Assembly: GCA_040755095.1 (NCBI GenBank)
Contig: JBFMBH010000001.1
Location: 95,176 to 159,175 of the forward strand
Direction of reading: 5' to 3'
DNA from: Thermodesulfobacteriota bacterium
Lineage (GTDB): Bacteria > Desulfobacterota > Desulfobulbia > Desulfobulbales > JBFMBH01
Length of the DNA: 64,000 bases
The notes under the pieces are model-generated. The model worked only from the letters and a program-made list of their open reading frames with translations. It was not told the DNA's origin and did not search any database. Both the position numbers and the translations under genes were made by a program. Each line of letters starts with the position of its first letter. Position 1 is the stretch's first letter. Below, in pieces: positions 1 to 8,080 of this stretch.

Positions 1-394
1 CCAGCCGGCGGGGACCACTGTGGACGAGATGCTGCACCTGGAGCGAGACTACGCCGGGGTGGACCACGAGACCGCCGGCCGCTGGCTGGGGGACTGCCTG
101 GGCCTGCCCCAGGCCTATGTGGATGTCATGACCTTCCACCACCGGCCGGATGGCCTGAAGGACAACGTCCTCCTGGTGGCCCTGGTGCATCTGGGCAAGG
201 CCTTTGCCATGGCCCGGGGAATGACGGTGGGCAGCGGCCTGCCCCGGATGCCCCTGGTGGAGTCGCCGGCCTGGGCCTTGTTGCGGGAGGAGCATCGCCC
301 CTTTGCCGACGTGGTGGCCGACGATTTCATCCAGGCCGTCCACGAAGAGCTCTCCAAGATGTGGCCGGAGATCACCGCCCTGGTGCCGATGTAA
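1..394 (+). CDS. HDOD/HD-domain protein, C-terminal fragment (5' truncated by window edge)
   Basis: The reading frame is already open at the first bases, so the true start lies upstream of the window and only the last ~131 residues are seen. The fragment has the run ERDYAGVDHETAGRWLGDCL followed shortly by a V-x-x-x-T-F-H-H motif, which is typical of the distal half of HDOD domains (HD-related output domains of signalling proteins, usually lacking a complete catalytic metal site). Known HDOD proteins act in stress, motility or c-di-GMP-linked regulation. The specific role here cannot be told. The next gene starts three bases after this stop codon, so the two are probably co-transcribed. A GTG at 20 could be mistaken for a start, but the homology-like sequence suggests a longer protein. 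Confidence 0.7.
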   Translation, partial: QPAGTTVDEMLHLERDYAGVDHETAGRWLGDCLGLPQAYVDVMTFHHRPDGLKDNVLLVALVHLGKAFAMARGMTVGSGLPRMPLVESPAWALLREEHRPFADVVADDFIQAVHEELSKMWPEITALVPM

Positions 395-397
395 CGG

Positions 398-2425
398 ATG
401 GCGTCTCTTCCCGCGCCGGGCAGCTCCCCTCTGGGCCGGTGGGCCCCCGGCCTCCTGCTGGCGGTGGCCGTGGTGGCCGTCTACGGCAACAGCCTGGATG
501 CCGGCTGGCATCTGGACGACCGCGCCAACATCCTCGACAACCCCAACCTGCGCCTCACCGACTGGCGCTGGGCCAGCCTGGCCCGCGCCATGGCCGGCCC
601 GCCCGCCAGCGGCCTGCTGCGTCCCTTTTCTTTCCTGACTCTGGCGGTGAGCTGGTCCTGGGGTGGGACGGCGGTGGCCGGCTACCATCTGGTCAATCTG
701 GGCCTGCACCTTGTGGCGGCTTGCGGTCTGTTTCTCTTCCTGGCCCAGGCCCTGGACGAGCCCCGGGTGGGCGGCCGGCTGGCAGGACAGGGCCGGGCGA
801 TCGCCCTGGCGGCGGCGCTGTGGTGGGCGATCCATCCGGTGCACGTGCCGGCAGTCACCTACATCGTGCAGAGGATGGCCGTGCAGGCCGGGGCCTTCCA
901 GATCCTGGCCCTGGCCGCTTTCCTGGCCGGCCGCCGGGCCCGCCAGGGCCGCGGCTGGCCCTGGTATGCCCTGACTGGCCTCTTCGGCCTCGTGTCCATG
1001 GGCAGCAAGGAGAACGGTCTCCTGCTGCCGGTGAATATCCTCTTGACCGAATGGCTGCTGGGGCCGCGGCCGGCGGGCCGGATCTGGCCGGCGCTTCTGG
1101 CCGGGCTGGGCCTCGCGACCATGGGGGCGGCCCTGGCCTGGCACGGGCCGGAGCGACTCCTGGCCGCCTTTGACCTGCGGCCCTTCACCCTGGAGCAAAG
1201 GCTGATCACCGAGCCGCGGGTCCTGGGCCGCTACCTGTCGCTCCTGGCCTGGCCGGCGCCCTCCCGGCTGATGCTCCTCCACGACCTGCCGGTCTCCACC
1301 GGTCTCTTCACACCCTGGACCACCGCCGCCGCCCTTCTGGCCCTGACCGCCGTGCTCGTGCTGTCGCTGGCCGGGCACCGCCGCGCGCCCCTGCCGGCCT
1401 TTGCCGGCCTCTTCTTCCTGGCCAACCACGCCATCGAGGGCAGCGTCCTGCCCCTGGAGCTGGCCTTCGAGCACCGCAACTACCTGCCGGCCATGCCGCT
1501 TTTTGCCCTGCCGGCCATGGGCATCGCCTGGCTGGGAAGCCGGCTGGGCCAACGGGCCGGGCCGGCGGTGCTGGCAGCCCTGGCCGCGGCTGGTCTCGTG
1601 GCCTGGGAGGCGGCGGTCACCCGGGGCCGCAACCAGGTCTTTGCCAGCGAGATCAGCCTGTGGGAGGACAATGTGGCCAAGGCACCGGGCCTGCGCCGGC
1701 CCCGGCAGAATCTGGGCCTGGCCTATCTGGAGGCCGGCCGGCCCCAGGAGGCCCGGGTCATGATCGAAAGTGCCCTGGCGGCGCGCGAAGACGTGGCCCG
1801 CCGCCAGGAGCACCGGATCCTCCTCGCCCTGGCTGCGACCCAGGACCGGCTCGGCGATTGGCCAGCCGCCAGGATCTCCCTGGAGAAAGCCCTGGCAGCG
1901 CAGCCCGGCTTCCTGCCCGCGGCCCTGGCCCTGGCCCGCCGCCTCTGGCAGGAAGGGGAGCTGGCGGCAGCCGAGGCCCGGGCCCGCCAGGCCCGGGACC
2001 TGGACCCCAGCCCGGAGAGCACCCGGCTGCTGGCCCAGATCCTGGTGACCCAGGGCCGTGCCCTGGAGGCGGTCCGGGAGCTGGAGGCCGCTGTGGCCCG
2101 CTGGCCCCAGGAGCCGGCTCTGGGCTATCTCCTCGGCGAGGTCCAGGGGCTGGCCGGTCTCCTGCCGGCCGCCCGGACCAGCCTGCAGGCGGTGCTGGCC
2201 GCCGATCCCGATGCCCTGCCCGCCCGCCTGGCCCTCATCGACCTGGCGCTTCTGGCCGGGGATCAGCCGCAGGCCCAGGCCCTGCTGGCGGATCTTGCCG
2301 CCCGTCTGCCCCGAACGGAGATCCTGGCCGCCAGCCGGGAGATCGAGACCGCCAACGCCCCTCTGGCCGCCGGCCGCAGCGACCGTTTGGCGGCGGCCCT
2401 CGCCGGCTCATCCCCCCAGCCCTGA
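398..2425 (+). CDS. Multi-pass membrane protein with C-terminal TPR repeats (PMT/TMTC-like glycosyltransferase family)
   Basis: 675 residues. The first ~400 residues hold many hydrophobic helices. After the first helix comes G-W-H-L-D-D-R-A-N-I-L-D-N-P, with an Asp pair at residues 40-41. An acidic pair in the first extracytoplasmic loop is the hallmark of GT-C fold transferases (PMT/ArnT/TMTC group) that use lipid-linked sugars. The last ~250 residues are tetratricopeptide repeats (recurring A-x-x-x-L-G-x-A-Y/L-x-x patterns). I see no signal for a soluble domain other than the TPRs. It starts three bases after the HDOD gene and lies just upstream of two pilin-like genes, so a role in glycosylating exported or pilin proteins is possible; this is inference from position. 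It could also be a TPR membrane protein with no catalytic activity. Confidence 0.7.
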   Translation: MASLPAPGSSPLGRWAPGLLLAVAVVAVYGNSLDAGWHLDDRANILDNPNLRLTDWRWASLARAMAGPPASGLLRPFSFLTLAVSWSWGGTAVAGYHLVNLGLHLVAACGLFLFLAQALDEPRVGGRLAGQGRAIALAAALWWAIHPVHVPAVTYIVQRMAVQAGAFQILALAAFLAGRRARQGRGWPWYALTGLFGLVSMGSKENGLLLPVNILLTEWLLGPRPAGRIWPALLAGLGLATMGAALAWHGPERLLAAFDLRPFTLEQRLITEPRVLGRYLSLLAWPAPSRLMLLHDLPVSTGLFTPWTTAAALLALTAVLVLSLAGHRRAPLPAFAGLFFLANHAIEGSVLPLELAFEHRNYLPAMPLFALPAMGIAWLGSRLGQRAGPAVLAALAAAGLVAWEAAVTRGRNQVFASEISLWEDNVAKAPGLRRPRQNLGLAYLEAGRPQEARVMIESALAAREDVARRQEHRILLALAATQDRLGDWPAARISLEKALAAQPGFLPAALALARRLWQEGELAAAEARARQARDLDPSPESTRLLAQILVTQGRALEAVRELEAAVARWPQEPALGYLLGEVQGLAGLLPAARTSLQAVLAADPDALPARLALIDLALLAGDQPQAQALLADLAARLPRTEILAASREIETANAPLAAGRSDRLAAALAGSSPQP

Positions 2426-2432
2426 CCAGGGG

Positions 2433-2447
2433 ACCCGTGAAACGGGT
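2433..2447. other. Small inverted repeat (ACCCGT-gaa-ACGGGT)
   Basis: A perfect 6-bp dyad with a 3-nt loop lies eight bases after the stop codon of the TPR membrane protein. Flanking GGA/TTCC bases extend it with a bulge. It could be the end of the transcript of the upstream operon or an upstream binding site for the pilin promoter. There is no T-run behind it, so it is not a classical terminator. Confidence 0.3.
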
Positions 2448-2497
2448 TCCCATAATTGTCCACTTCCACCCCTCACCCTTCACGCCCTGAAGCCCGT

Positions 2498-2514
2498 TCT
2501 CCAAATTTTGGAGA
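2498..2514. promoter_or_regulatory. Candidate activator-binding palindrome upstream of the sigma-54 promoter
   Basis: The sequence TCTCCAAATTTTGGAGA is a perfect 17-bp palindrome around a single central T. It lies about 100 bp upstream of the -24/-12 element at 2612-2627, which is the usual distance for an upstream activating sequence bound by an NtrC-family activator. It is A/T-rich inside a very G+C-rich region, which makes chance less likely. The obvious candidate binder is the sigma-54 activator encoded convergently at 3626-4948. That link is inferred. Confidence 0.45.
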
Positions 2515-2540
2515 CCAGAGAAGTCGTTTCACAGCGCCCT

Positions 2541-2574
2541 CCATCCGGCCGGCGCCGCGCCGCCGGCCGGATGG
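2541..2574. other. Perfect 14-bp inverted repeat, GC-rich hairpin
   Basis: The arms 2541-2554 and 2561-2574 are exactly complementary (CCATCCGGCCGGCG against its reverse complement) around a 6-nt loop. There is no T-tract, so intrinsic termination is unlikely. It sits between the candidate activator palindrome and the sigma-54 promoter and could affect DNA looping or be a REP-like unit. Confidence 0.4.
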
Positions 2575-2611
2575 CTCCCCTCGGGCCTCTGGGCGCCTGG
2601 TTGCCTGGCTC

Positions 2612-2627
2612 TGGCACATCTGTTGCT
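2612..2627 (+). promoter_or_regulatory. Sigma-54 (RpoN) promoter of the pilin-like genes
   Basis: TGGCAC-ATCTG-TTGCT matches the -24/-12 consensus TGGCACnnnnnTTGCW. The invariant GG (2613-2614) and GC (2625-2626) are separated by exactly 10 bases. Transcription would begin near 2638, leaving a ~50-base leader before the ATG at 2689. A sigma-54 activator gene lies convergently just downstream of the two pilin-like genes. Sigma-54 control of pilin genes is well known (PilS/PilR and relatives). Confidence 0.85.
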
Positions 2628-2688
2628 TAAGGATCCAGGCACAGGCCGTTGTGCAGCACCGAACCTCTAGCACGCAGGAGACCCGATC

Positions 2689-3087
2689 ATGCCAAAGGAC
2701 AAAGCCGCCCGCACCACCCCCATCCTGGTGAGCCAACAGGGCTTCACCCTCATCGAGATCATCGCCGTGCTCATCCTTCTGGGCATCCTGGCTGCCGTGG
2801 CCGTGCCCAAGTACATCGACATGTCCAACGAGGCCAAGGTCAAGGCCCTGGACGCCGGGATCTCGGAGCTGAACTCCCGGGAAAACCTGGCCTGGGGCCG
2901 GTACAAGCTGACCTCGCCGGCGACCTGGGCCGACGCCACCCTCCTGGGCACGTACATGGACACCGACCTGGGATCGGAATACGCCTGGTCCGGGAACAAT
3001 GTCTCCTTCCAGAGCGGCACCGCCAAGGCCTTCACCCGCACCGCCTCCACCGAGACCACGCCGGGCAACTGGACCCGCGCCCAGTGA
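2689..3087 (+). CDS. Type IV pilin-like / pseudopilin protein 1
   Basis: 132 residues. It has a short basic leader ending in QQG, then FTLIEIIAVLILLGILAAVAVPKY. This is the class III signal for prepilin peptidase (PilD) cleavage after Gly18, giving mature F1 and the conserved Glu5. The hydrophobic alpha-1 helix is followed by a short globular domain rich in aromatic and Thr residues. The length is at the short end for pilins and fits minor pilins, pseudopilins or short deltaproteobacterial pilins. No Cys pair closes a D-loop. It is preceded by a sigma-54 promoter and followed by a paralogue, separated by a strong hairpin. Whether it builds a fibre or acts in secretion cannot be decided from sequence. 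Confidence 0.88.
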   Translation: MPKDKAARTTPILVSQQGFTLIEIIAVLILLGILAAVAVPKYIDMSNEAKVKALDAGISELNSRENLAWGRYKLTSPATWADATLLGTYMDTDLGSEYAWSGNNVSFQSGTAKAFTRTASTETTPGNWTRAQ

Positions 3088-3109
3088 CGTGACGGCATCC
3101 AACCCCCTG

Positions 3110-3159
3110 CCCCTGGCAGCGACGTCCGCCGGCGGTGCCGGCAGGACGGCTGCCAGGGG
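3110..3159. other. Long nearly perfect hairpin between the two pilin-like genes
   Basis: Three nested stems are seen: an outer 11-bp stem (3110-3120 with 3149-3159), a middle 5-bp stem (3123-3127 with 3144-3148) and an inner 6-bp stem (3128-3133 with 3137-3142) around a GGT loop. The only interruptions are two unpaired bases on the left and one on the right. No T-run follows. It may stop or slow a fraction of transcripts, or protect the 3' end of the first pilin mRNA, so that pilin 1 is made in excess over pilin 2. Confidence 0.6.
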
Positions 3160-3184
3160 GGCCTGGCCGAGGCGACCGGCAGCC

Positions 3185-3604
3185 ATGCGGCAGCGGTGTG
3201 CGAGGCAGGAGGATCGCGCTCGGAGCAGCCCCGGGGGCCGGCCGGCCACCGGCGCCGCCGGCTTCACCCTGCTGGAGATCGTCGCCGTGCTCGTCCTCCT
3301 GGCCCTCCTGGCCGCGGTGGCGGTGCCCAAGTACCTGGACCTCACCGAGGAGGCCAAGCTCCGGGCCCTGGACGAGGCGGTGGCCCAGCTCAACTCCCGG
3401 GAGAACCTGACCTGGAGCAGCTACAAGCTGACCGACACCGCGACCTGGGACGATTCGGTGCTGCAGGCGCGCATGACCACGGCGCTGGGCGACCATTACA
3501 CCTGGACCGGCAACGACGTCTCCTTCGAGGGCGGCCCAGCCAGGACCTTCAACCGCCAGGCCTCCACCGCCCAGGCCCCCGCCCGCTGGACCCGCTCCCC
3601 GTAG
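3185..3604 (+). CDS. Type IV pilin-like / pseudopilin protein 2 (paralogue of protein 1)
   Basis: 139 residues from ATG 3185; the frame is open further upstream, but that would overlap the first pilin gene. A 26-residue basic leader ending in GAAG precedes FTLLEIVAVLVLLALLAAVAVPKY, a prepilin peptidase site with Glu5. The mature part aligns closely with protein 1: both carry NSRENL-x-W, YKLT, ATW, a Y-x-W-x-G-N-[ND]-VSF segment and end in W-T-R. It therefore looks like a tandem duplication. The leader is longer than in protein 1. It is probably transcribed from the same sigma-54 promoter, past the hairpin at 3110-3159. No promoter of its own is evident. No clear ribosome-binding site was found, so the exact start is uncertain. 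Confidence 0.82.
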   Translation: MRQRCARQEDRARSSPGGRPATGAAGFTLLEIVAVLVLLALLAAVAVPKYLDLTEEAKLRALDEAVAQLNSRENLTWSSYKLTDTATWDDSVLQARMTTALGDHYTWTGNDVSFEGGPARTFNRQASTAQAPARWTRSP

Positions 3605-3625
3605 CTCGCCGGCTGGCGGTGCCCG

Positions 3626-4948
3626 CTATTTCAGGGCCGCCACGTCGATGCCGTACTTCTTCACCCGGTGCCACAGGCTGCGCTGGTTGATACCCAGGAG
3701 CGCCGCGGCCCGCACCTGCACCCCGCCGGTCCGCTTCAGGGCCTCGATGATCATCCCCTTCTCCAGCGCCCCCAGGCGGGCATCCAGGGAGGCCCCCGGA
3801 TCGGCCTCGCCGGCCGCCGCCGGCGCCGGCGCTGCCTGCACCATGGCCGGCGGCAGGTGGGCCAACGTGATGAGCCCCTCCTCGCAGATCAGGGACGCCC
3901 GCTCGACGGTGTTCTTAAGCTCCCGCACATTGCCCGGCCAGCTGTAGTTGACCAGGGCCTGCAAGGCCCCATCGTCGAGGCGGGCCGGCCGGGGCGCCTG
4001 GGCCAGGAAATGCTCCACCAGGATCGGGATGTCATCCCGGCGCCGTTCCCGCAACGGCGGCACCTGGAGCACGAAGACGTTCAGCCGGTGATAGAGGTCC
4101 TCCCGGAAGCGGCCCTTTTCGACCATCTGCAGGAGATTCTTGTTGGTGGCGGCAATGAAGCGCACATCAAGCCGGATCGGACGGGTCCCCCCCACCCTTT
4201 CCAGCTCCCGCTCCTGCAGGACCCGCAGGAGCTTGGCCTGCAGGGACAAAGGCATGTCGCCGATCTCGTCGAGAAAGATGGTGCCGCCGTTGGCCGCCTC
4301 GAACTTGCCGATCTTGCGGCTGGTGGCGCCGGTGAACGCCCCCTTCTCATGGCCGAACAGCTCGCTCTCCAGAAGCTCCTCGGGAATGGCCACGCAGTTG
4401 ATCGTGACAAAGGGCTTGCCCAGGCGGCGGCTGTGCTGGTAGATGCTGGCCGCCACCAGCTCCTTGCCGGTGCCGCTCTCCCCCAGGATGAGCACGGTGG
4501 AATCGGTGGGCGCCACCTTCATGACATGGGAGAGCAGGCCCCGCATGGCTCGGCTTTCCACGATCACCTCCGGGAAGAGGCTCTTGGCCTCCACCGTGGA
4601 CAGCACGTCGGTGACCTGTTCGAAAAAGCGCGTCAGATGCTGGATCTCGTCCCCGGGCTCCGGCCGGCTGACGGGCGGCGCTGCGGCGGCCAGAACGGGC
4701 AGGCTCTTGGCGGTCGCCATGAAGCGCTCCATCGGCCGCAGGAGGAGACGGGCCACCACCAGGCCACAGCCGCTGCTGGCCAGGGCCATGCACCCGGCCC
4801 ACAGGGAGATGGCCAGGCCCGCTGCTCCACCCTGGCGCAGGGTATAGCCGGTGAGATGATACGCACCGATGACCGACAGGAGCGACAGACCGGCAAAGAT
4901 CAGGGGGATGATGACATGGAGGCTGACGGAGAAGCGGGGCAGGCTCAT
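3626..4948 (-). CDS. Membrane-anchored sigma-54-dependent transcriptional activator (AAA+, Fis-type HTH)
   Basis: 440 residues from ATG 4948. Two hydrophobic helices occupy about residues 8-70, followed by a short linker. The AAA+ domain shows Walker A GESGTGKE near residue 155, the sigma-54 contact loop GAFTGA near residue 202, a Walker B FLDEIGD and the arginine-rich L-R-E-R-R-R-D-D-I-P segment. A C-terminal Fis-type helix-turn-helix (A-A-L-L-G-I-N-Q-R-S-L-W) ends the protein. There is no phospho-receiver domain. A membrane-bound activator of this class is unusual and suggests direct sensing at the membrane or by its HAMP-like linker. It converges on the two pilin-like genes, whose promoter is sigma-54 type, so they are its likely targets. 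Alternative starts upstream exist in the open frame but would add a long sequence without recognisable features. Confidence 0.85.
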   Translation of the reverse strand: MSLPRFSVSLHVIIPLIFAGLSLLSVIGAYHLTGYTLRQGGAAGLAISLWAGCMALASSGCGLVVARLLLRPMERFMATAKSLPVLAAAAPPVSRPEPGDEIQHLTRFFEQVTDVLSTVEAKSLFPEVIVESRAMRGLLSHVMKVAPTDSTVLILGESGTGKELVAASIYQHSRRLGKPFVTINCVAIPEELLESELFGHEKGAFTGATSRKIGKFEAANGGTIFLDEIGDMPLSLQAKLLRVLQERELERVGGTRPIRLDVRFIAATNKNLLQMVEKGRFREDLYHRLNVFVLQVPPLRERRRDDIPILVEHFLAQAPRPARLDDGALQALVNYSWPGNVRELKNTVERASLICEEGLITLAHLPPAMVQAAPAPAAAGEADPGASLDARLGALEKGMIIEALKRTGGVQVRAAALLGINQRSLWHRVKKYGIDVAALK

Positions 4949-4999
4949 GAAGATCTCGGCGTGGACAAAAACGGCGGCAGCGTTTCCCAACTCCTGGAG

Positions 5000-5029
5000 A
5001 TCATAGACAGGACCGAGGTTGCCTGTCAA
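5000..5029 (-). promoter_or_regulatory. Sigma-70 promoter of the membrane-anchored activator gene
   Basis: Read on the minus strand, a consensus -35 TTGACA (5029-5024) and a -10 TATGAT (5005-5000) are separated by 18 bp. Transcription would begin near 4992, about 45 bases before the ATG at 4948. This is the best match to a vegetative promoter in the window and implies constitutive expression of the regulator. Confidence 0.7.
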
Positions 5030-5167
5030 AAGCAAAGGACTGGCCAACCGCGCCCCCGGCAGCCGATCCCCCTTGACGAAGGGGTGGCAGCCTCGTAGTG
5101 TAGGGGGCCAGTCCCGGGCCGCCTCCTGTCTTGCAGCCTGCCCGACCAATGCCCTCTCTCTGTGTGC

Positions 5168-5803
5168 ATGCCAGCCGGAGCCTCGCCATTGCCTTCGCGC
5201 CCTGCCGGCTTTACCCTCCCTGGCCGCTCGCCGGTGCCCTGGCGCTCCCTGGCGCTGGTGCTGGCCGCCCTTTTCGCCGGGCTGCTGCCTGCCCAGCCGG
5301 CGCCGGCTGCCGAGCCGCCGGCCATCACCGAGGTCATCGTCACCAACTCCCAGACCGAGCTTCTGGTGTATCTCTCCGTGGCGGACGGCTTTCCGCCGGA
5401 GGTCGTGGAATGCCTCCACAGCGGCATGCCGCTGACCTTCACCTTCTTCCTGGAGCTTTCGGAGGTACGGCCGGCCTGGCCTGACCGCACCCTGGTGGAG
5501 CATTCCCTGGAGCGCATCCTGACCTACGACTCCCTCCGGGACGAATACCGGATCACCGAGGAGGAGGGCGACCGGGCGGTGGTGACCATCAAGGCCTGGC
5601 GGGACGCCAAGGCCCGGATGGCCGCGCTGGCCGGCTTCCGGATGGCCCCCCTTTCCGTCCTGGTGCCGGAGGGCCGCTACCGGCTGGCGGCCAAGGTGAA
5701 GCTGACCAGAAAGGGCCCGGCCGTGAAGCTCCTGGATCTCGTGCCCTTCCTGTCCTTCTGGGACCAGGAGAGCGACTGGCACGCGGTGGAATTCCGGTAC
5801 TGA
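5168..5803 (+). CDS. DUF4390 domain protein
   Basis: 211 residues from ATG 5168 (a GTG two codons upstream is possible, and a GTG at 5233 would give a more usual signal peptide). A hydrophobic stretch ending in ...PAPAAE looks like a Sec signal, so the protein is probably periplasmic or membrane-tethered. The remainder has the charged beta-rich make-up of DUF4390 (W-R-D-A-K-A-R-M pattern, followed by a V-K-L segment near the end). DUF4390 genes are commonly found directly upstream of ntrY-ntrX in Proteobacteria, as here, where the stop codon is 21 bases before the ntrY start. The function is unknown; a link to the kinase's sensing is an inference from this conserved neighbourhood. Confidence 0.75.
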   Translation: MPAGASPLPSRPAGFTLPGRSPVPWRSLALVLAALFAGLLPAQPAPAAEPPAITEVIVTNSQTELLVYLSVADGFPPEVVECLHSGMPLTFTFFLELSEVRPAWPDRTLVEHSLERILTYDSLRDEYRITEEEGDRAVVTIKAWRDAKARMAALAGFRMAPLSVLVPEGRYRLAAKVKLTRKGPAVKLLDLVPFLSFWDQESDWHAVEFRY

Positions 5804-5824
5804 CCGCCCCAGGAGCCACCCCCC

Positions 5825-8056
5825 ATGACCTCCGGCCCGCCGCCGTCAACCCTGCCAGCCCCCGCCTCCGGACCGGATCGACCAGCTGCCGACCCGACCA
5901 GGAAGCGCCGGCGGCTGTGGCTGGTCATCGCCGGCTGCCTGGCCCTGGTCAGTCTCTTCACCTTTCTGGAGACGCGGCTCATCTCCTTGGGGCCAGTGCC
6001 TCTGCCGGTGAGCGGCAATGTCCTGGTCTTCACCCTCATCAACCTCAACGTCATCCTGCTCCTGCTCATGGTGTTCCTGGTTCTGCGGAACCTGGTGCAC
6101 CTGGCCTTCGAGCGGCGGCAGCGGCTCCTGGGCTCGTCGCTGCGCACCAAGCTGGTCATTTCCTTCGTCTCCTTGTCCCTCATCCCCACCGGCCTCCTGT
6201 TCGCGGTCGCCCTGCAGTTCGTTTCCACCAGCATGGATTACTGGTTCAACAGCCGTGTCGAGGAATCCCTGGAGGAGTCCCTGGCCTTGAGCCGCAGCCT
6301 GTACCAGGAGGTGCGCCAGGACAGCCTGCGGGCCAGCCAGATCGTGGCGGCTCGTTTGGCGGCGGCAGGCCTGGCTGCCGATGCCGCCGGCGCCCAGCAG
6401 CAGCTGGCCGGCCTGGCCGCCGAGCTGGGCCTGGCCGGGCTGGAGCTCGTCACCCCGGCCGGCAGCATCCGGGCCGGCAGCAGCGCCCTGGCGGCCGCCG
6501 CCCTGCCCGAGCTGCCGGCGCCCCTGGTCCGCCGCGCCCTGGCCGGGGAAGCCGGTCTCAGCATTGTCCAGTCCCTGCCGGCCGGCGATGTCGTCCGGGG
6601 CCTGACCATGACGCCAGGGGGCCTGCTGGCCAGCGCCAAGCTCATCCCGGCCCAGCGGCTGCGGCAGATGGAGGCCGTTTCCCAGGGCCTGGGGGGCTAC
6701 CGCCAGCTCATACTGCTCAAGGGGCCTCTCAAGACCAGCCTCTTGGTCCTCCTGCTCATTGTCACCCTGCTCATCGTCTTTTCCGCCATCTGGTTCGGCT
6801 TCTACGTGGCCCGAGGCCTCACCGGCCCCATCAAAGGGCTGGCCTTTGCCACCCGCCGGGTGGCGGAGGGGGATCTGGACTTCGTCCTGGCGCCGGAGTC
6901 CAGCGATGAGATGGGGGTTCTGGTGGAGTCCTTCAACCGCATGACCCAGGACCTCAAGGCCAGTCACCGGCAGTTGGCGGAAAGCAACCAGGCCCTCTTG
7001 GCCAAGAACATCGAGCTGGACAACCGCCGCCGCCACACCGAGATCATCCTCCAGAACGTGGCTGCCGGCGTGGTCTCTTTTGACGCGAGCGGCATCATCA
7101 CCTCCTTCAACCGTTTTGCCGAGGAGCTGTTCCGGATCCCGGCCGCCAGCGTCGTGGCCCAGCCGTACCAGGCCATTCTCCCTGCCGCCTACCGGACCGT
7201 GCTGGAGGATCTCATGGCCGAGCTGGCCGGAAGCGACCGGCCCACCATCCAGCGCCCGTTGCGCCTGGCCATCCGCCGCCAGCCCCACTCGCTCGTGGCC
7301 AGCCTCACCCGCCTGGAGGATGAGGCCGGCAATCGCCAGGGCCATGTGCTGGTCTTTGAGAACCTGACCGAGCTGGAGAAGGCACAGCGGGTCGCCGCCT
7401 GGCGGGAGGTGGCCCGGCGCATCGCCCACGAGGTGAAAAACCCCCTCACTCCCATCGGCCTGTCGGCACAGCGGCTGCGCAAGCGCTACCTCCATGTCCT
7501 GGGCGAGAACGCCGAGGTCTTTGATCTGTGCACCCGTACCATCATCAGCCAAGTGGAGGAGCTTAGGCGCCTGGTGGGCGAGTTTTCGAGCTTTGCCCGC
7601 CTGCCGGCGGTGCAGCTGGCCCCGGGCCGCATCCAGGACATGGTGCGGGAGACCATGGCCCTCTATCAGGAGGCCCACCGGGAGATGGTGTTCGTCTTCG
7701 AGGAGGAGGACGTCATCCCGGAATTCTCCTTCGACCGCAAACAGCTCCAGCAGGTGGTGGTCAACCTCCTGGACAACGGTGTGGCGGCGCTGGCCGCCGG
7801 CGGCCGCCTCAAGGTGTCCCTCGCCCTGGACAGAGACCACAAACGGGTTATCTTGGAGGTGGCGGACAACGGCCCCGGGGTTCCGGACGAGGACAAGCCG
7901 CGGGTCTTCGAGCCGTACTTTTCCACCAAGAAGGGCGGCACCGGCCTGGGCCTGGCCATCGCCAGCTCGGTGGTGGCGGGCCACGGCGGCTACATGCGGG
8001 TGCGGGACAACCCCGGGGGGGGAGCCGTGTTCGTGGTGGACCTGCCCCTGGCATGA
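5825..8056 (+). CDS. ntrY: NtrY-like PAS sensor histidine kinase
   Basis: 743 residues. Three N-terminal hydrophobic helices (about residues 30-140) and a fourth near 300-325 enclose an extracytoplasmic region of ~150 residues. A HAMP linker follows (V-A-R-G-L-T-G-P-I-K-G-L), then a PAS domain, a HisKA box A-R-R-I-A-H-E-V-K-N-P-L-T-P-I with the phosphoacceptor His near residue 535, and a HATPase domain with N-x-L-D-N-G, D-N-G-P-G-V-P and G-T-G-L-G-L-A. This is the architecture of the nitrogen/redox-linked NtrY family. The partner regulator gene starts 55 bases later. In the family the signal is nitrogen state or respiration; here it is unknown. It ends shortly before a 9-bp repeat array. Confidence 0.9.
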   Translation: MTSGPPPSTLPAPASGPDRPAADPTRKRRRLWLVIAGCLALVSLFTFLETRLISLGPVPLPVSGNVLVFTLINLNVILLLLMVFLVLRNLVHLAFERRQRLLGSSLRTKLVISFVSLSLIPTGLLFAVALQFVSTSMDYWFNSRVEESLEESLALSRSLYQEVRQDSLRASQIVAARLAAAGLAADAAGAQQQLAGLAAELGLAGLELVTPAGSIRAGSSALAAAALPELPAPLVRRALAGEAGLSIVQSLPAGDVVRGLTMTPGGLLASAKLIPAQRLRQMEAVSQGLGGYRQLILLKGPLKTSLLVLLLIVTLLIVFSAIWFGFYVARGLTGPIKGLAFATRRVAEGDLDFVLAPESSDEMGVLVESFNRMTQDLKASHRQLAESNQALLAKNIELDNRRRHTEIILQNVAAGVVSFDASGIITSFNRFAEELFRIPAASVVAQPYQAILPAAYRTVLEDLMAELAGSDRPTIQRPLRLAIRRQPHSLVASLTRLEDEAGNRQGHVLVFENLTELEKAQRVAAWREVARRIAHEVKNPLTPIGLSAQRLRKRYLHVLGENAEVFDLCTRTIISQVEELRRLVGEFSSFARLPAVQLAPGRIQDMVRETMALYQEAHREMVFVFEEEDVIPEFSFDRKQLQQVVVNLLDNGVAALAAGGRLKVSLALDRDHKRVILEVADNGPGVPDEDKPRVFEPYFSTKKGGTGLGLAIASSVVAGHGGYMRVRDNPGGGAVFVVDLPLA

Positions 8057-8080
8057 AGATGCTTCGCCAGAGAGCCCTTT

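Noticed and set aside
3088..3184. A second sigma-54 promoter (TGGCAGCGACGTCCGC) before pilin 2
   Set aside because: The GG-GC spacing is 11, not 10, and the bases form part of the hairpin stem.
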